Of a stretch of DNA of 64,000 bases, positions 17,268 to 26,178 are shown in pieces. The DNA lies in contig URMF01000005.1 in the NCBI GenBank assembly GCA_900548855.1, positions 1 through 64,000 of the forward strand. Reading direction: 5' to 3'. Both the position numbers and the translations under genes were made by a program. The notes below the pieces were generated by a model that had not been told where the DNA came from, searched no databases, and was given only the letters and a program-made list of their open reading frames with translations. This DNA comes from an uncultured Eubacteriales bacterium (GTDB lineage Bacteria; Bacillota; Clostridia; Lachnospirales; Lachnospiraceae). Position 1 is the first letter of the stretch. Every line of letters starts with the position of its first letter.

Positions 17268-18188
17268 ATGAGTGATTTTTCTGTCAATTATGGCATACTA
17301 ACAAAAGAAGTTAACGAGATTAATTTGAGACAAAAAGAATTGCTTGCCGAAAAGCAACGCATTGAAGGCATAGAAAAATCGCTTTGTCAAATGATTGTTT
17401 ATAACAGTGTATGTGCAACACTGAAAACTGTTATTTCTGAATTAGAAACAGAACTAGATAATATCAAAAAACTTAGCCACACACTTAATTGTATTAGTAC
17501 ATACTATAAGAATACAGAAAATGCAATATATAACAATCAGTCAAACGAATCCATTTCAAATTCCACAAACGACAGCACAAATAATAATAATGATGATAAT
17601 TTCGCTGAACAATTCGATAAACTTATGGAATCTGTTAATAATTACATGCACGCCTTCGAAAGTAAATACGATGATATAATTCAGGCAATTCAAGATGCAA
17701 ATGAAATAGATGGTGTTGTTGCTATTGGCTTATCAGGGAGTCTTGGTACCGGTCTCTATTTATGTGGTTCAGTGCAATTAGTAGTAGACATGGATGGTAA
17801 CATAGGTTTACAATTTTCTGGAGGCACAGGCGGAGAGGTTGGGGCATCTGCAGATGGCACAGCTTATGTGGCAGTTTATCCTGGTATGGAAAGTATATAT
17901 GATGTAGAAGGATTCGGTACAGATATAGGTGGTAGTTTTGGAGAAGGACTAATAGGCAGCACTGGTCTTCTATCAGCCGGGGAAGGAAATGACATGAAAC
18001 CAGTAGGCGGTTATGCAGGAATCGGTATCGGCGGGGAAGGAACTATAGCAGAAGGACATGTCTCAATGTCCCAAACATTTCCAACCATACCATTAGGCAA
18101 CATATATACGAATAAAATAGACGCAATCACTAACACATGGGACATGACATATAATACATGGGAAGCTATATACCATAGAAGCCACTAA
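17268..18188 (+). CDS. helical-head, glycine-rich protein, possible type VII-secreted effector-like
   Basis: The ATG at 17268 is preferred over 17262 because GGAG is eight bases upstream. Residues 1-95 are helical (EVNEINLRQKELLAEKQRIE, TVISELETELDNIKKL), like the head of WXG100/LXG-type proteins though without a WxG motif. Residues 96-120 are an Asn/Ser linker, 121-150 form another helix, and about 150-265 are a Gly-rich beta region (VVAIGLSGSLGTGLYLCGSV, GGTGGEVGASADGTAY, GGYAGIGIGGEGTIAEG). There is no Sec signal peptide and no recognised catalytic motif. The gene is AT-rich and on the opposite strand to its surroundings. It is followed after 32 bases by a DUF3592 membrane protein. Type VII export and effector function are inference; no secretion machinery is in the window. 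Confidence 0.6.
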   Translation: MSDFSVNYGILTKEVNEINLRQKELLAEKQRIEGIEKSLCQMIVYNSVCATLKTVISELETELDNIKKLSHTLNCISTYYKNTENAIYNNQSNESISNSTNDSTNNNNDDNFAEQFDKLMESVNNYMHAFESKYDDIIQAIQDANEIDGVVAIGLSGSLGTGLYLCGSVQLVVDMDGNIGLQFSGGTGGEVGASADGTAYVAVYPGMESIYDVEGFGTDIGGSFGEGLIGSTGLLSAGEGNDMKPVGGYAGIGIGGEGTIAEGHVSMSQTFPTIPLGNIYTNKIDAITNTWDMTYNTWEAIYHRSH

Positions 18189-18220
18189 TTTTATTATAGT
18201 ATCAGAAGAAAGGTATTAAT

Positions 18221-18631
18221 ATGATTAATTATGTTATTACATTGGGATTTGGGGGCATTTTTTTTACTGCATGGTGTGCACTATGCATTTCTAAATATAA
18301 AAAATGGAGTAACAAAAGAAAAAAATGCAAAAAACAACTATCTGTTCAAGTAATTGAAATACTAGAAAAAAAAACAGCGCGAGGTGGCATGATATATAAA
18401 CCAATATTCAAAACAAATGAAAATACCAACTATATTATTGATTCAGCATTCTATTCCTCACTCGTTTCCTTTGAAATTGGACAACATATTATATTACTAG
18501 TGAACCCCGAAAATCCAAAAGATTTCTTATATAAAGACAATGCCTACAACAAGGGAATCATCGTTGATGTTTTATGTTGTTGTCTTCCTTGCATATTCTT
18601 GCTTGGCATACTCTTAGCAATAATATTATAA
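18221..18631 (+). CDS. DUF3592-like two-helix membrane protein
   Basis: The 136-residue protein has an N-terminal membrane helix (VITLGFGGIFFTAWCALCI), a basic cytoplasmic or linker stretch, and a small beta domain of the DUF3592 type (VQVIEILEKKTARGGMIYKP, then FEIGQHIILLVNPENPKDF). It ends with a C-terminal membrane helix (LCCCLPCIFLLGILLAIIL). It starts 32 bases after the glycine-rich gene with AAAGG as ribosome site, so the two form one plus-strand unit closed by a strong terminator. Small DUF3592 proteins occur beside secreted toxins, where an immunity role is suspected; that is only a hypothesis here. Confidence 0.7.
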   Translation: MINYVITLGFGGIFFTAWCALCISKYKKWSNKRKKCKKQLSVQVIEILEKKTARGGMIYKPIFKTNENTNYIIDSAFYSSLVSFEIGQHIILLVNPENPKDFLYKDNAYNKGIIVDVLCCCLPCIFLLGILLAIIL

Positions 18632-18687
18632 CTGCATACACAATCCCCAGAAACTGAAGTTGTCAGTTCTTTACCGATAATTATAAA

Positions 18688-18728
18688 AAAGCTTAGCGAA
18701 AATTTCTAAATGACTTTCGCCAAGCTTT
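18688..18728. terminator. bidirectional rho-independent terminator
   Basis: AAAGCTTAGCGAAA (18688-18701) pairs with TTTCGCCAAGCTTT (18715-18728), one mismatch, 13-base loop. It is followed on the plus strand by ATTTTACTTTTA and preceded by an A-run that serves as the T-tract for the minus strand. It closes the plus-strand pair and probably also the minus-strand spermidine synthase-like gene. Confidence 0.8.
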
Positions 18729-18878
18729 ATTTTACTTTTACAATTACCTTCTTTTCATAACACCCATATGCAGTCTATCAACAACAAAGTCACCATTTGC
18801 ATACAGATATTTATACAAGACATCATGATTCCCTTTCTACATTATGGATTTATTTTCTATAACTTCCGTACATGCACC

Positions 18879-20480
18879 CTATAAAATATCTAAAAGTCCC
18901 TTCAGTCCCTGTTCCTCATAAATACCCTTATAGTACTGTACTTCATCCTGTATCAGTGAATCTATCACCTTCATACCCAGCAGTTCCACCGGAGCCTTAT
19001 CATCTGTCATAATATACGCTCCCGCTTCATATGTGGTACAGTTATTTTTCACCTGCGCCATCAGCTCCTTTAACTGCGCATCGTCAAGGGTTTCCATGTT
19101 CCGTTCCATCACACCCAGCATTGCACCGTTATCTGATGCAAACAACTCACGGTTTGTGCTTCCCTTTACATCCACGGTTTCTACACAATCAAAAACAGAG
19201 GCGATGGTATCGGAAAGATACTGGTTGATATTTCCCTCTTCCGTTCCCCGCATATTCATGTTCACTACCATGACTCCGTTTTCATTCAAATGCTCTTTCA
19301 CCAGCGTAAAAAATTCCACGGAGGACATCTGGAAGGGAATCGTAATGTCCTGGTAAGCATCTACCATAATCACGTCATAGGTTCTGTCATCTGCATTAAG
19401 ATATGCCCTTCCGTCATAGGAGGTTACCCTGACACTATCCGGCAGTGCAAAATACTCTCTGGAAAGCCCGATAATCTTATCATCAATCTCCACCCCCTCT
19501 ACCGACATATCCCCAAAGAATTTTTTACACTGGGTTGCATAGGTTCCGGTTCCCATCCCCAATATGAGGACATCCATTTCCTCCGGTTTTTTATCCGCAA
19601 CCATAAGCGGAGCCGCCATTGCGTAGTCATAGTACATGCCGGTGAGCCCCTCCTGCTTCATATAGACAGACTGGACGCCAAACAGCACATTTGTGGAAAG
19701 AATCACCCGGTTGTCGTCCTCCTTCACCTGCAGGTAATTGTAAACCGACTCTCCTTCATATGTCAGGTCATTTTCCCAGAAGGCAAAGGAATTGGAATAT
19801 CCAAAAGTACAGCACAGGACAAATGCCAATACTGCCGCTACGACTCGCTTGATTCCTCTTTTTGCATTTACAAAATATACCACCGCCAGCAAAAGCAGAA
19901 TCCCGGCAAATATCAGAAATGTCACAGAGGTTCCCACCGAAGGAATTGTGACAAAGGTTGGCATAAATGTTCCGATAATGCTTCCGATGGTATTATATGC
20001 ACCCAATGTACCCACAACCTTGCCGCTCTCTTCCAGGTTTTCCACGGAGTATTTTGCCAGAGATGGCGTAACCGTTCCAAGCAGAAACAGGGGAAATACA
20101 AAGATAACCATACAGGCGGCAAATGCTGCAATAATTAAAAAGTTGCTGTTGACTGTAAAAACCAGTACTGCCGAAATCCCCAGTATGATATATTTGCCGG
20201 CCACAGGAATCAGTGCAATCCAGATTGCGGCAATTAGAATCCGCCTGTACAGCTTGTCCGGATTCGGGTCCTTGTCGGCACTTTTTCCACCGTATATATT
20301 TCCCAGCGCCATAGCAATCATAATCGTACCGATGATAATCGTCCAGACAATCTGGGAAGAGCTGAAATAAGGCGCCAGCAGCCTGCTCGCTCCCAGCTCC
20401 ACTGCCATTACAGACATACCGGAAAAAAACTCCGTCAGATATAAAAATAATTTATTATTCAGTATTTTTGCTTTTTCCAT
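18879..20480 (-). CDS. fused membrane/spermidine synthase-like protein
   Basis: The N-terminal half (about 1-230) is a multi-helix membrane domain of the kind seen in fused spermidine synthases (FFSGMSVMAVELGASRLLAP, YNTIGSIIGTFMPTFVTIPS, VGTSVTFLIFAGILLLLAVV). The C-terminal half is a SAM/decarboxy-SAM-type Rossmann domain: VLILGMGTGTYATQCKKF, VEGVEIDDKIIGLSREYF, and the acidic VDAYQDITIPFQMSSVEFF in place of the spermidine synthase active-site loop. The ATG at 20480 is chosen because AGGAG lies seven bases upstream. No speD or other polyamine gene is near, so the product could be a polyamine or another aminopropyl-like transfer. Function is inferred from family only. Confidence 0.85.
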   Translation of the reverse strand: MEKAKILNNKLFLYLTEFFSGMSVMAVELGASRLLAPYFSSSQIVWTIIIGTIMIAMALGNIYGGKSADKDPNPDKLYRRILIAAIWIALIPVAGKYIILGISAVLVFTVNSNFLIIAAFAACMVIFVFPLFLLGTVTPSLAKYSVENLEESGKVVGTLGAYNTIGSIIGTFMPTFVTIPSVGTSVTFLIFAGILLLLAVVYFVNAKRGIKRVVAAVLAFVLCCTFGYSNSFAFWENDLTYEGESVYNYLQVKEDDNRVILSTNVLFGVQSVYMKQEGLTGMYYDYAMAAPLMVADKKPEEMDVLILGMGTGTYATQCKKFFGDMSVEGVEIDDKIIGLSREYFALPDSVRVTSYDGRAYLNADDRTYDVIMVDAYQDITIPFQMSSVEFFTLVKEHLNENGVMVVNMNMRGTEEGNINQYLSDTIASVFDCVETVDVKGSTNRELFASDNGAMLGVMERNMETLDDAQLKELMAQVKNNCTTYEAGAYIMTDDKAPVELLGMKVIDSLIQDEVQYYKGIYEEQGLKGLLDIL

Positions 20481-20523
20481 ATGCTTACTCCTATCCATTT
20501 TCTTTTGATAATATAGTACATCA

Positions 20524-23424
20524 TCAAAATTCTTTTTTCAATGCTCCCTGCTGTGCTTCTTTGTACCGCCTGATGCATTCCTCATACAGTGCATTATGTC
20601 CAAATATTTCAAGCGCCCTCTCATAGCATTTAACTGCCTTTTCATATTCCTCCATATCTGCATAAATATCCCCCTTCTCACTCCATGCAAAAGGGGACTC
20701 AACAAAGCAGCTCAGGATTCCTCTTTTTTCATTGATTGCCATATCAATATAGCGTAACGCTTCATCATATTTCTTTATACTGCGGTAAAATTGTGCTTTC
20801 TTTTCATATCCATAGGAAGTGTCCGCATTTTCAAACTGGGCTGTGGCAATATCAATATATTTCCGGTATTCCGGCTTCGTTATATCATCCCTCTTTCCAA
20901 TCGCCAGAAGATAAGGTCCACATATAGAGCTTTTGTTTTCCACGTCAAGCTCCAAGCCCTTTGAAAACATTTTCTCCGCCTCTTCATACATTCCATGCTC
21001 TAAATAAATCAAACCCATAGAACGGTATATCAGATAGTCCTTCTCATTCCTTTCCCGTACCATTTTAAAATACCTATATGCATCCTCAATATAACCCTCA
21101 TTCCCATAAAAACAGCACATATTCCCCATACAGTACTGCACAAGGGAGCTGTCTCCCAATTCCCTGATACAGGTTTCCATAAGCCTTGCACACCCTGCCA
21201 GGTTATTCATTCTGACCAGCAGCTCTGCATGGTCTAAAACATAGTCACCGTCCAGACCAAATTCTTCCTCACAGCTTTCATATACCTTTTTCGCTTCTTC
21301 AAAATTTTTCAAACACGACAAAGCCGCCGCTTTACCGGCATATGCACGTATTCTATACCTTTCCTCTTCTACCAGCAATAAAACCCTGTCATAGCATTCA
21401 CATGCTCTATGAAATTCTCCCATCACATGACAGATTCCGGCAATCCGGCTCAGCAGACTCTTATTTTCAGGGTCATCCTTCAACGCCTCTGTATAATAAT
21501 ACAATGCCTGCTCATCGTTATCCATATCCTCATAGTTTGCACCAAGGAGAGTACAAACATCAAAATAATCCTCCAAATCCGTATCCGAACTTCCCTTTTT
21601 ATGAATAAGTGCAAGCAGTAATGCATTGGAAGCAGCATAATCCTCATCCTTTGCAAGCAGCCTTGCCCGGTAAATGTCCATTCTATCACTTCTTCCTTCA
21701 AATGCGTCAAATCGTGCAATCACATCCCGCATATCATCAAACTGGTCATAATCCCAATAAATTTCAAGCTCCAGCACATATGGTTCACTATAATATGGAT
21801 ATACTCCTATCGCATGCTCACAGGCATTTAACGCCAGACCATATTGTCCCAGCCTGTCAAAGCTTTTTGCCATATACACATAGGCATCATAGCTGTTATC
21901 CCGTTCCAAGAGCTTTTCACAAACAGAGACACATGCTGCATAGTTTTCACACTCATACTCTAACCGGCACATCGACTCATAAGCACTTTCAATCAGCCCA
22001 TGCTCTTTGGATATGGATAGCTCCAGATATTTTCTCGCCTCATCATATTTTTTCAGCTTAATATAGCAGTCAGCAATAAAATAAGTTACATAACCATACC
22101 GGCTTTTTATTTCCAAGCTCTTTTCCGGCTCAGCCTCCCGGGAAGCCGTCTCCATCGCATTCTTCCATACAAAAAAGTTTTTCAATGCCTTATCATATTC
22201 ATGCATGTATAAAAAGCTTCTTCCCAACAAATCATGGTATTCACATATACTGTCCTGGTCGGGCTCAAATGTCTCCAACACCTCTACCGCTTCCCTAAAT
22301 GCATTATTCCAATAATAACACCATGCCAGCTTCAGCTTCCGGTTATCATCCTCTGGGTTTTCCGTTACCTCTTTTTTCAATTGTCCAATGAGACCGCGGT
22401 TCGCTTCTACCATGCCGGCATAAGCACCCTCATCATATCTGTTTTTCTTTAAAAGCTCTAAATAAATATCGCTGGCTTTTTTATATTCCCCTGTGGCACA
22501 GTATATCCTTCCCATTCTTGACTTAACAGCATCGGCGTCCGGTTCGGCTGCCTGTGCCATCTCATAGTATTTCCCTGCATCAGAATAAGCTTCCCTTACA
22601 AAGGCAAAATCACCGCAGATAAGCATAAAAAAAACTTCGTCCTTATATTGTTCAAGGATTGCCTCTGCCCTGTTTTGTATACGGCAAAGCTCCTTAGAAT
22701 ATTTTTCAATTCTCTCCTCCTCACTGCTTACACCTGCATTTATGTTGTGAAGTGCATGGCGCAGCCTGCATATCTCTACATAAGGATGATAAATTCCGAA
22801 TTTCTCTATGGCTTCTATGTATTTTCCCTCTTCTTCAATATCTATCCTTTCAAGAGCCTCATCCAGCCTGTAATATGTCTCGATAAATTTGTCGATATCA
22901 CTGTCCGCTGTTTCAAACAGCTCATAATTGATACTGTCCTGATACATTGCGTGATTTAACAGAAACTCTATAAAATCCTCCGGATACTTTTCAAGCAGTT
23001 TGCCTTTTATCTCCTTTATTTGAAAGACATCTGTTATCAACTGATATACCTTATGCGGTATAAAGGAATAGTTCATCAAAAAAGAAAGAAGCTTATGCAT
23101 GGAAGCATCGGCAGTGTCAAGGGAGACAAATTCATCCCGTGCAAATAATTTTTTCCATTCCTCCACATCAATTCTTCTGTTAAAATCCCTGTAAAGGGTT
23201 ATCAGCTCATGAAACAACCCATCTTCCTGCCTGTCCTTTACAGGCACTAATCCATCTATATCAGAATCTGCTTCCTCTAATGCCTCCTCATAAGCTTTTC
23301 TAAGCTTCATAAAGCCTTCCGCATCATCCTCCGGATTCACAAATACCAGCTTGCTTCTGTATGCCGCCTGTATCTTTTGCTTATCTTTTGTTTTATCCAT
23401 TCCAAGAATGTTCCACTTATCCAT
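20524..23424 (-). CDS. very large TPR protein with J-domain-like head
   Basis: A 966-residue protein. Residues 4-50 resemble a J domain (WNILGMDKTKDKQKIQAAYR and FMKLRKAYEEALEEA), but the HPD tripeptide needed to stimulate DnaK is absent (FVNPEDD in its place). The rest is at least ten TPR-like helical pairs, such as YEMAQAAEPDADAVKSRMGR, YTEALKDDPENKSLLSRIAG, YFKMVRERNEKDYLIYRSMG and CYERALEIFGHNALYEECI. There is no signal peptide or membrane helix. It lies 43 bases upstream of the spermidine synthase-like gene, possibly one transcript. It is probably a cytoplasmic scaffold; what it binds is unknown. Confidence 0.85.
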   Translation of the reverse strand: MDKWNILGMDKTKDKQKIQAAYRSKLVFVNPEDDAEGFMKLRKAYEEALEEADSDIDGLVPVKDRQEDGLFHELITLYRDFNRRIDVEEWKKLFARDEFVSLDTADASMHKLLSFLMNYSFIPHKVYQLITDVFQIKEIKGKLLEKYPEDFIEFLLNHAMYQDSINYELFETADSDIDKFIETYYRLDEALERIDIEEEGKYIEAIEKFGIYHPYVEICRLRHALHNINAGVSSEEERIEKYSKELCRIQNRAEAILEQYKDEVFFMLICGDFAFVREAYSDAGKYYEMAQAAEPDADAVKSRMGRIYCATGEYKKASDIYLELLKKNRYDEGAYAGMVEANRGLIGQLKKEVTENPEDDNRKLKLAWCYYWNNAFREAVEVLETFEPDQDSICEYHDLLGRSFLYMHEYDKALKNFFVWKNAMETASREAEPEKSLEIKSRYGYVTYFIADCYIKLKKYDEARKYLELSISKEHGLIESAYESMCRLEYECENYAACVSVCEKLLERDNSYDAYVYMAKSFDRLGQYGLALNACEHAIGVYPYYSEPYVLELEIYWDYDQFDDMRDVIARFDAFEGRSDRMDIYRARLLAKDEDYAASNALLLALIHKKGSSDTDLEDYFDVCTLLGANYEDMDNDEQALYYYTEALKDDPENKSLLSRIAGICHVMGEFHRACECYDRVLLLVEEERYRIRAYAGKAAALSCLKNFEEAKKVYESCEEEFGLDGDYVLDHAELLVRMNNLAGCARLMETCIRELGDSSLVQYCMGNMCCFYGNEGYIEDAYRYFKMVRERNEKDYLIYRSMGLIYLEHGMYEEAEKMFSKGLELDVENKSSICGPYLLAIGKRDDITKPEYRKYIDIATAQFENADTSYGYEKKAQFYRSIKKYDEALRYIDMAINEKRGILSCFVESPFAWSEKGDIYADMEEYEKAVKCYERALEIFGHNALYEECIRRYKEAQQGALKKEF

Positions 23425-23551
23425 ATTGCCTCCGTATCCTTTCGGATATACTTTTATATGTTGAACCTTTTAAAGCGCTGTTTGATGAACTCCATCTTTT
23501 TCTCATCTAAAAGCGTATGTTCTGACTTAGATTATATAGTAAAAAATGCAA

Positions 23552-23610
23552 AATGCAAAATTTGACTATTTAGAAGTCTTTATATGTTCTAAATAGTCAA
23601 ATTTGGCATT
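23552..23610. terminator. long near-perfect hairpin, bidirectional terminator
   Basis: Left arm 23552-23575 and right arm 23587-23610 are reverse complements at 23 of 24 positions with an 11-base loop; A/T tracts flank both sides. It lies immediately after the ABC exporter operon on the minus strand. The 24-bp stem is unusually long for a simple terminator, so a small mobile-element origin is possible. Confidence 0.75.
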
Positions 23611-23622
23611 TTATTTTTTCTT

Positions 23623-24426
23623 CTACGTTCCCGAACTTCCATAGCGTTTTATCCCCTTATTCCACAACCAATATGCTATTATAGCCATAACCATTGCCAT
23701 AACCGGTGGAAAAAATGCAATCCATATATGCTGTAAATTTTTGCCAAGAATAAATGCCACAGGATAATATCCGGTAAGGGCATATGGAATCACAAAGGTC
23801 AACAATCCCTGCACGCCTTTGGAATAAATGGAAATCGGATAATCACAAAAGTTCTTTAATCCATAATCATTATTCGTCAGCAGTGAAACTATCTCCTCGT
23901 TTTTTACCGTCCAAAAGCTGACTGCTCCTGTTATAATTGTGATAGCCGAAAAGATAACAAAAGCCGAAGTTGCACTCATACAATAATAAAATACAGTAGC
24001 TGCTGTCCAATGAATCTGAAGCCTCTGCATGCTATATACCCAGAAAAATGCCGCAAAAATTAATCTTGGAAAAAAGGTATACTGAAATTGCTGCATAACC
24101 AGATATGTCAATGGACGGATTGGACGAGTTAAGTATAAATCAAAATTTCCACTTCGTACAAGTTCTCCAATATCCTTCATCGGGCTCCAGAAAAAGAAAC
24201 AGCTAAAAGAGTAGGATAACCAGCTAGTGGTAAATAAAAAGAAAACCTCATATTGACTCCATCCGGCAATATTTTTAAAATTATGGAAAATAACATAAAA
24301 ACCTGCAAAATAGACTCCAATAAGGATGGAATTCGCAATCAATTCAAATAAAAGCGAAAAGTGATACTCCATTTTTCCCTTCATGTATATGATAATAAAC
24401 CGCCGATACATTCTGAAATATCTCAT
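23623..24426 (-). CDS. ABC-2 family transporter permease (second subunit)
   Basis: The protein has about six membrane segments (for example LIANSILIGVYFAGFYVIF, SAFVIFSAITIITGAVSFW, WIAFFPPVMAMVMAIIAYWL) and phrases typical of the ABC-2 family often labelled DUF990 (LVRSGNFDLYLTRPIRPL). The ATG at 24426 is chosen over 24447 because AGGAGGGTG lies five bases upstream; that site lies inside the end of the preceding permease gene, so translation is coupled. With the other permease and the ATPase it should form an exporter. The substrate is unknown. Confidence 0.88.
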   Translation of the reverse strand: MRYFRMYRRFIIIYMKGKMEYHFSLLFELIANSILIGVYFAGFYVIFHNFKNIAGWSQYEVFFLFTTSWLSYSFSCFFFWSPMKDIGELVRSGNFDLYLTRPIRPLTYLVMQQFQYTFFPRLIFAAFFWVYSMQRLQIHWTAATVFYYCMSATSAFVIFSAITIITGAVSFWTVKNEEIVSLLTNNDYGLKNFCDYPISIYSKGVQGLLTFVIPYALTGYYPVAFILGKNLQHIWIAFFPPVMAMVMAIIAYWLWNKGIKRYGSSGT

Positions 24427-24430
24427 CTTT

Positions 24431-25222
24431 TCACCCTCCTTGTACAATTAGTTTCTTTTTCCCAATTTTCCAGACAAGCTCCACCGTGCAAAACAAAACG
24501 AGCATCCAAATAAGCTGTATGATAATGTTTTCCAATACATCCTGCCCTTTCATCCGGCTTGTCAGAATCGTCACAGGTATCGCATATATCGCACGAAATG
24601 GAAGAAAGCAGTTCAATTTATATAAGAATTCCGGAAACATCGTTACCGGAATCCATACCCCGGATAACAGCTTATATATGGCATTCAAAAGCATATTCAA
24701 CGGCCAGGTTACAATCAGCCAGAATGCTAACAGTCCAATAATAAGTGCGTATAAAAACTGGATGCAATATGCCAGTCCCACAGACAGCAACCCGGGAAGT
24801 ATTTGTGCTATACAAAGCAAAGGTTTATTTATGATAGCTGTCACAAGTACACTCAATGGAATACAGTAGAACAACACCTTTATTGCCGTATCGCCAATAT
24901 GCCTTGAGAAAACCATTTTCCTAAAATCCATAGGTCTTATCAATTCCATAGCAATATTTCCAGTCCGAATCTGATTGTTTATCCACTCTATCGTATTACA
25001 TTCAATAAATGTTGAAATGATAGTCGCCACAATAATATACCTTAAAGTCTCTTCCTTATTCAGCAGAGGATTTATCTGATTTTTTTGAATAAACAAAGCA
25101 TTCCAAATAGAAAATTGCAGATACAGATATATTATCTTCGAGAAAAGCTTTGCCCACACAGAACTAGGATATATAAGATGTTCCTTCATCCCTATCACAA
25201 TATAATCTACATACGTTTTCAT
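24431..25222 (-). CDS. ABC-2 family transporter permease (first subunit)
   Basis: A second six-helix permease of the same family as its neighbour, with the equivalent family phrase NNQIRTGNIAMELIRPMDFR and membrane segments such as ILPGLLSVGLAYCIQFLYAL and LLAFWLIVTWPLNMLLNAIY. It starts at an ATG overlapping the ATPase stop by four bases (ATGA) with GGAG upstream, and its own 3' end carries the ribosome site of the next permease. Paired permeases of this type with one ATPase are common exporters in Firmicutes. Substrate unknown. Confidence 0.88.
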   Translation of the reverse strand: MKTYVDYIVIGMKEHLIYPSSVWAKLFSKIIYLYLQFSIWNALFIQKNQINPLLNKEETLRYIIVATIISTFIECNTIEWINNQIRTGNIAMELIRPMDFRKMVFSRHIGDTAIKVLFYCIPLSVLVTAIINKPLLCIAQILPGLLSVGLAYCIQFLYALIIGLLAFWLIVTWPLNMLLNAIYKLLSGVWIPVTMFPEFLYKLNCFLPFRAIYAIPVTILTSRMKGQDVLENIIIQLIWMLVLFCTVELVWKIGKKKLIVQGG

Positions 25223-26055
25223 AAAAATTCTCCTTCATATACACTCCTGATTATACTTTCCAGACTGCAATCGGTATTGTCCGCTTCACCAATTGTTCCC
25301 GTATCAGAAGCATGATATGTCCTTTTTAACTCATTTAACGTACCTGAATATAAAAGCTTTCCTTTGTCAATAATAATCATTTTCTCGCATAAATCTTCAA
25401 TATCGGACATATCATGAGTAGTCAATATTATTGTCGTATTTCTTTCCCGGTTAATGGTGTGAATAAAATCCCGTATTTTCATTTTTGCTAATACATCAAT
25501 TCCAATTGTAGGCTCATCAAGAAATAAAACATCTGGATTATGTAACAATGCTGCTGCTAAATCTGCTTTCATTCTTTGCCCTAAGCTCAGAAGTCTTGGT
25601 GGCTTTTGCACAAAATCAGACAGGTTTAGAATATCGGAAAAAATCTCAATATTTTCCTTATAAACCGCTTTGGGAACATGATACATATCTTTGAACAGCC
25701 TAAAAGATTCCATAACCGGAATATCCCAGCACAACTGGCTTCTCTGCCCAAAGACAACACCAATCTTTGAAACAATCTGCCTATGATATTTTTTCATGTC
25801 CAAACCATTAATCATTATGTCCCCCTGGTCAGGCGTTAAAATGCCCGTCAGCATCTTCAAGGTTGTAGATTTACCTGCTCCATTTGCACCTATAAATCCA
25901 ACAATCTCCCCTGTTAGAATTGTAAAAGAAAGATTATCTACTGCGGTAATCCACTTATGTTGTGGCGCAATAAGCTGTCTCACAGCTTCCTTCCTGTTCG
26001 CAGCTCTCTTTCTTATCCTGTACCGCTTGGTTAAATTTTTTACTTCAACACTCAT
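25219..26055 (-). CDS. ABC transporter ATP-binding protein (ABC-2 exporter)
   Basis: The ATPase has Walker A GFIGANGAGKSTTLKMLTG, Q-loop VFGQRSQLCWDIP, a signature of the LSLGQRMKADLAAALL type, Walker B VLFLDEPTIGIDV, and the H-loop ILTTHDMSDIEDLC. The leading ORF extension (to 26136) is discarded because GGAGGTG lies eight bases before the ATG at 26055 (MSVEVKNLTKRYRI). The residues before Walker A include the insertion RAANRKEAVRQLIAPQHKW, typical of ATPases paired with DUF990 permeases. It is the first gene of a three-gene exporter operon divergent from a LysR regulator. Confidence 0.92.
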   Translation of the reverse strand: MSVEVKNLTKRYRIRKRAANRKEAVRQLIAPQHKWITAVDNLSFTILTGEIVGFIGANGAGKSTTLKMLTGILTPDQGDIMINGLDMKKYHRQIVSKIGVVFGQRSQLCWDIPVMESFRLFKDMYHVPKAVYKENIEIFSDILNLSDFVQKPPRLLSLGQRMKADLAAALLHNPDVLFLDEPTIGIDVLAKMKIRDFIHTINRERNTTIILTTHDMSDIEDLCEKMIIIDKGKLLYSGTLNELKRTYHASDTGTIGEADNTDCSLESIIRSVYEGEFL

Positions 26056-26134
26056 AAATCTTGCACCTCCTGCCTCTCTCATGTATAATAGCACCAGATT
26101 ATACATCAGTAAAATTGAATAAATCGAACCAAAC

Positions 26135-26150
26135 ATTCATTTTTTTGAAT
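26135..26150. promoter_or_regulatory. dyad in the LysR/ABC divergent intergenic region
   Basis: ATTCA (26135-26139) and TGAAT (26146-26150) form a perfect dyad around six T residues, 29 bases before the LysR start and 80 before the ABC ATPase start. LysR regulators bind short dyads in such divergent regions, so this is a candidate operator; A/T richness makes chance plausible. Confidence 0.35.
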
Positions 26151-26178
26151 AATAAATCTTATATAAGGGGAAATATAA

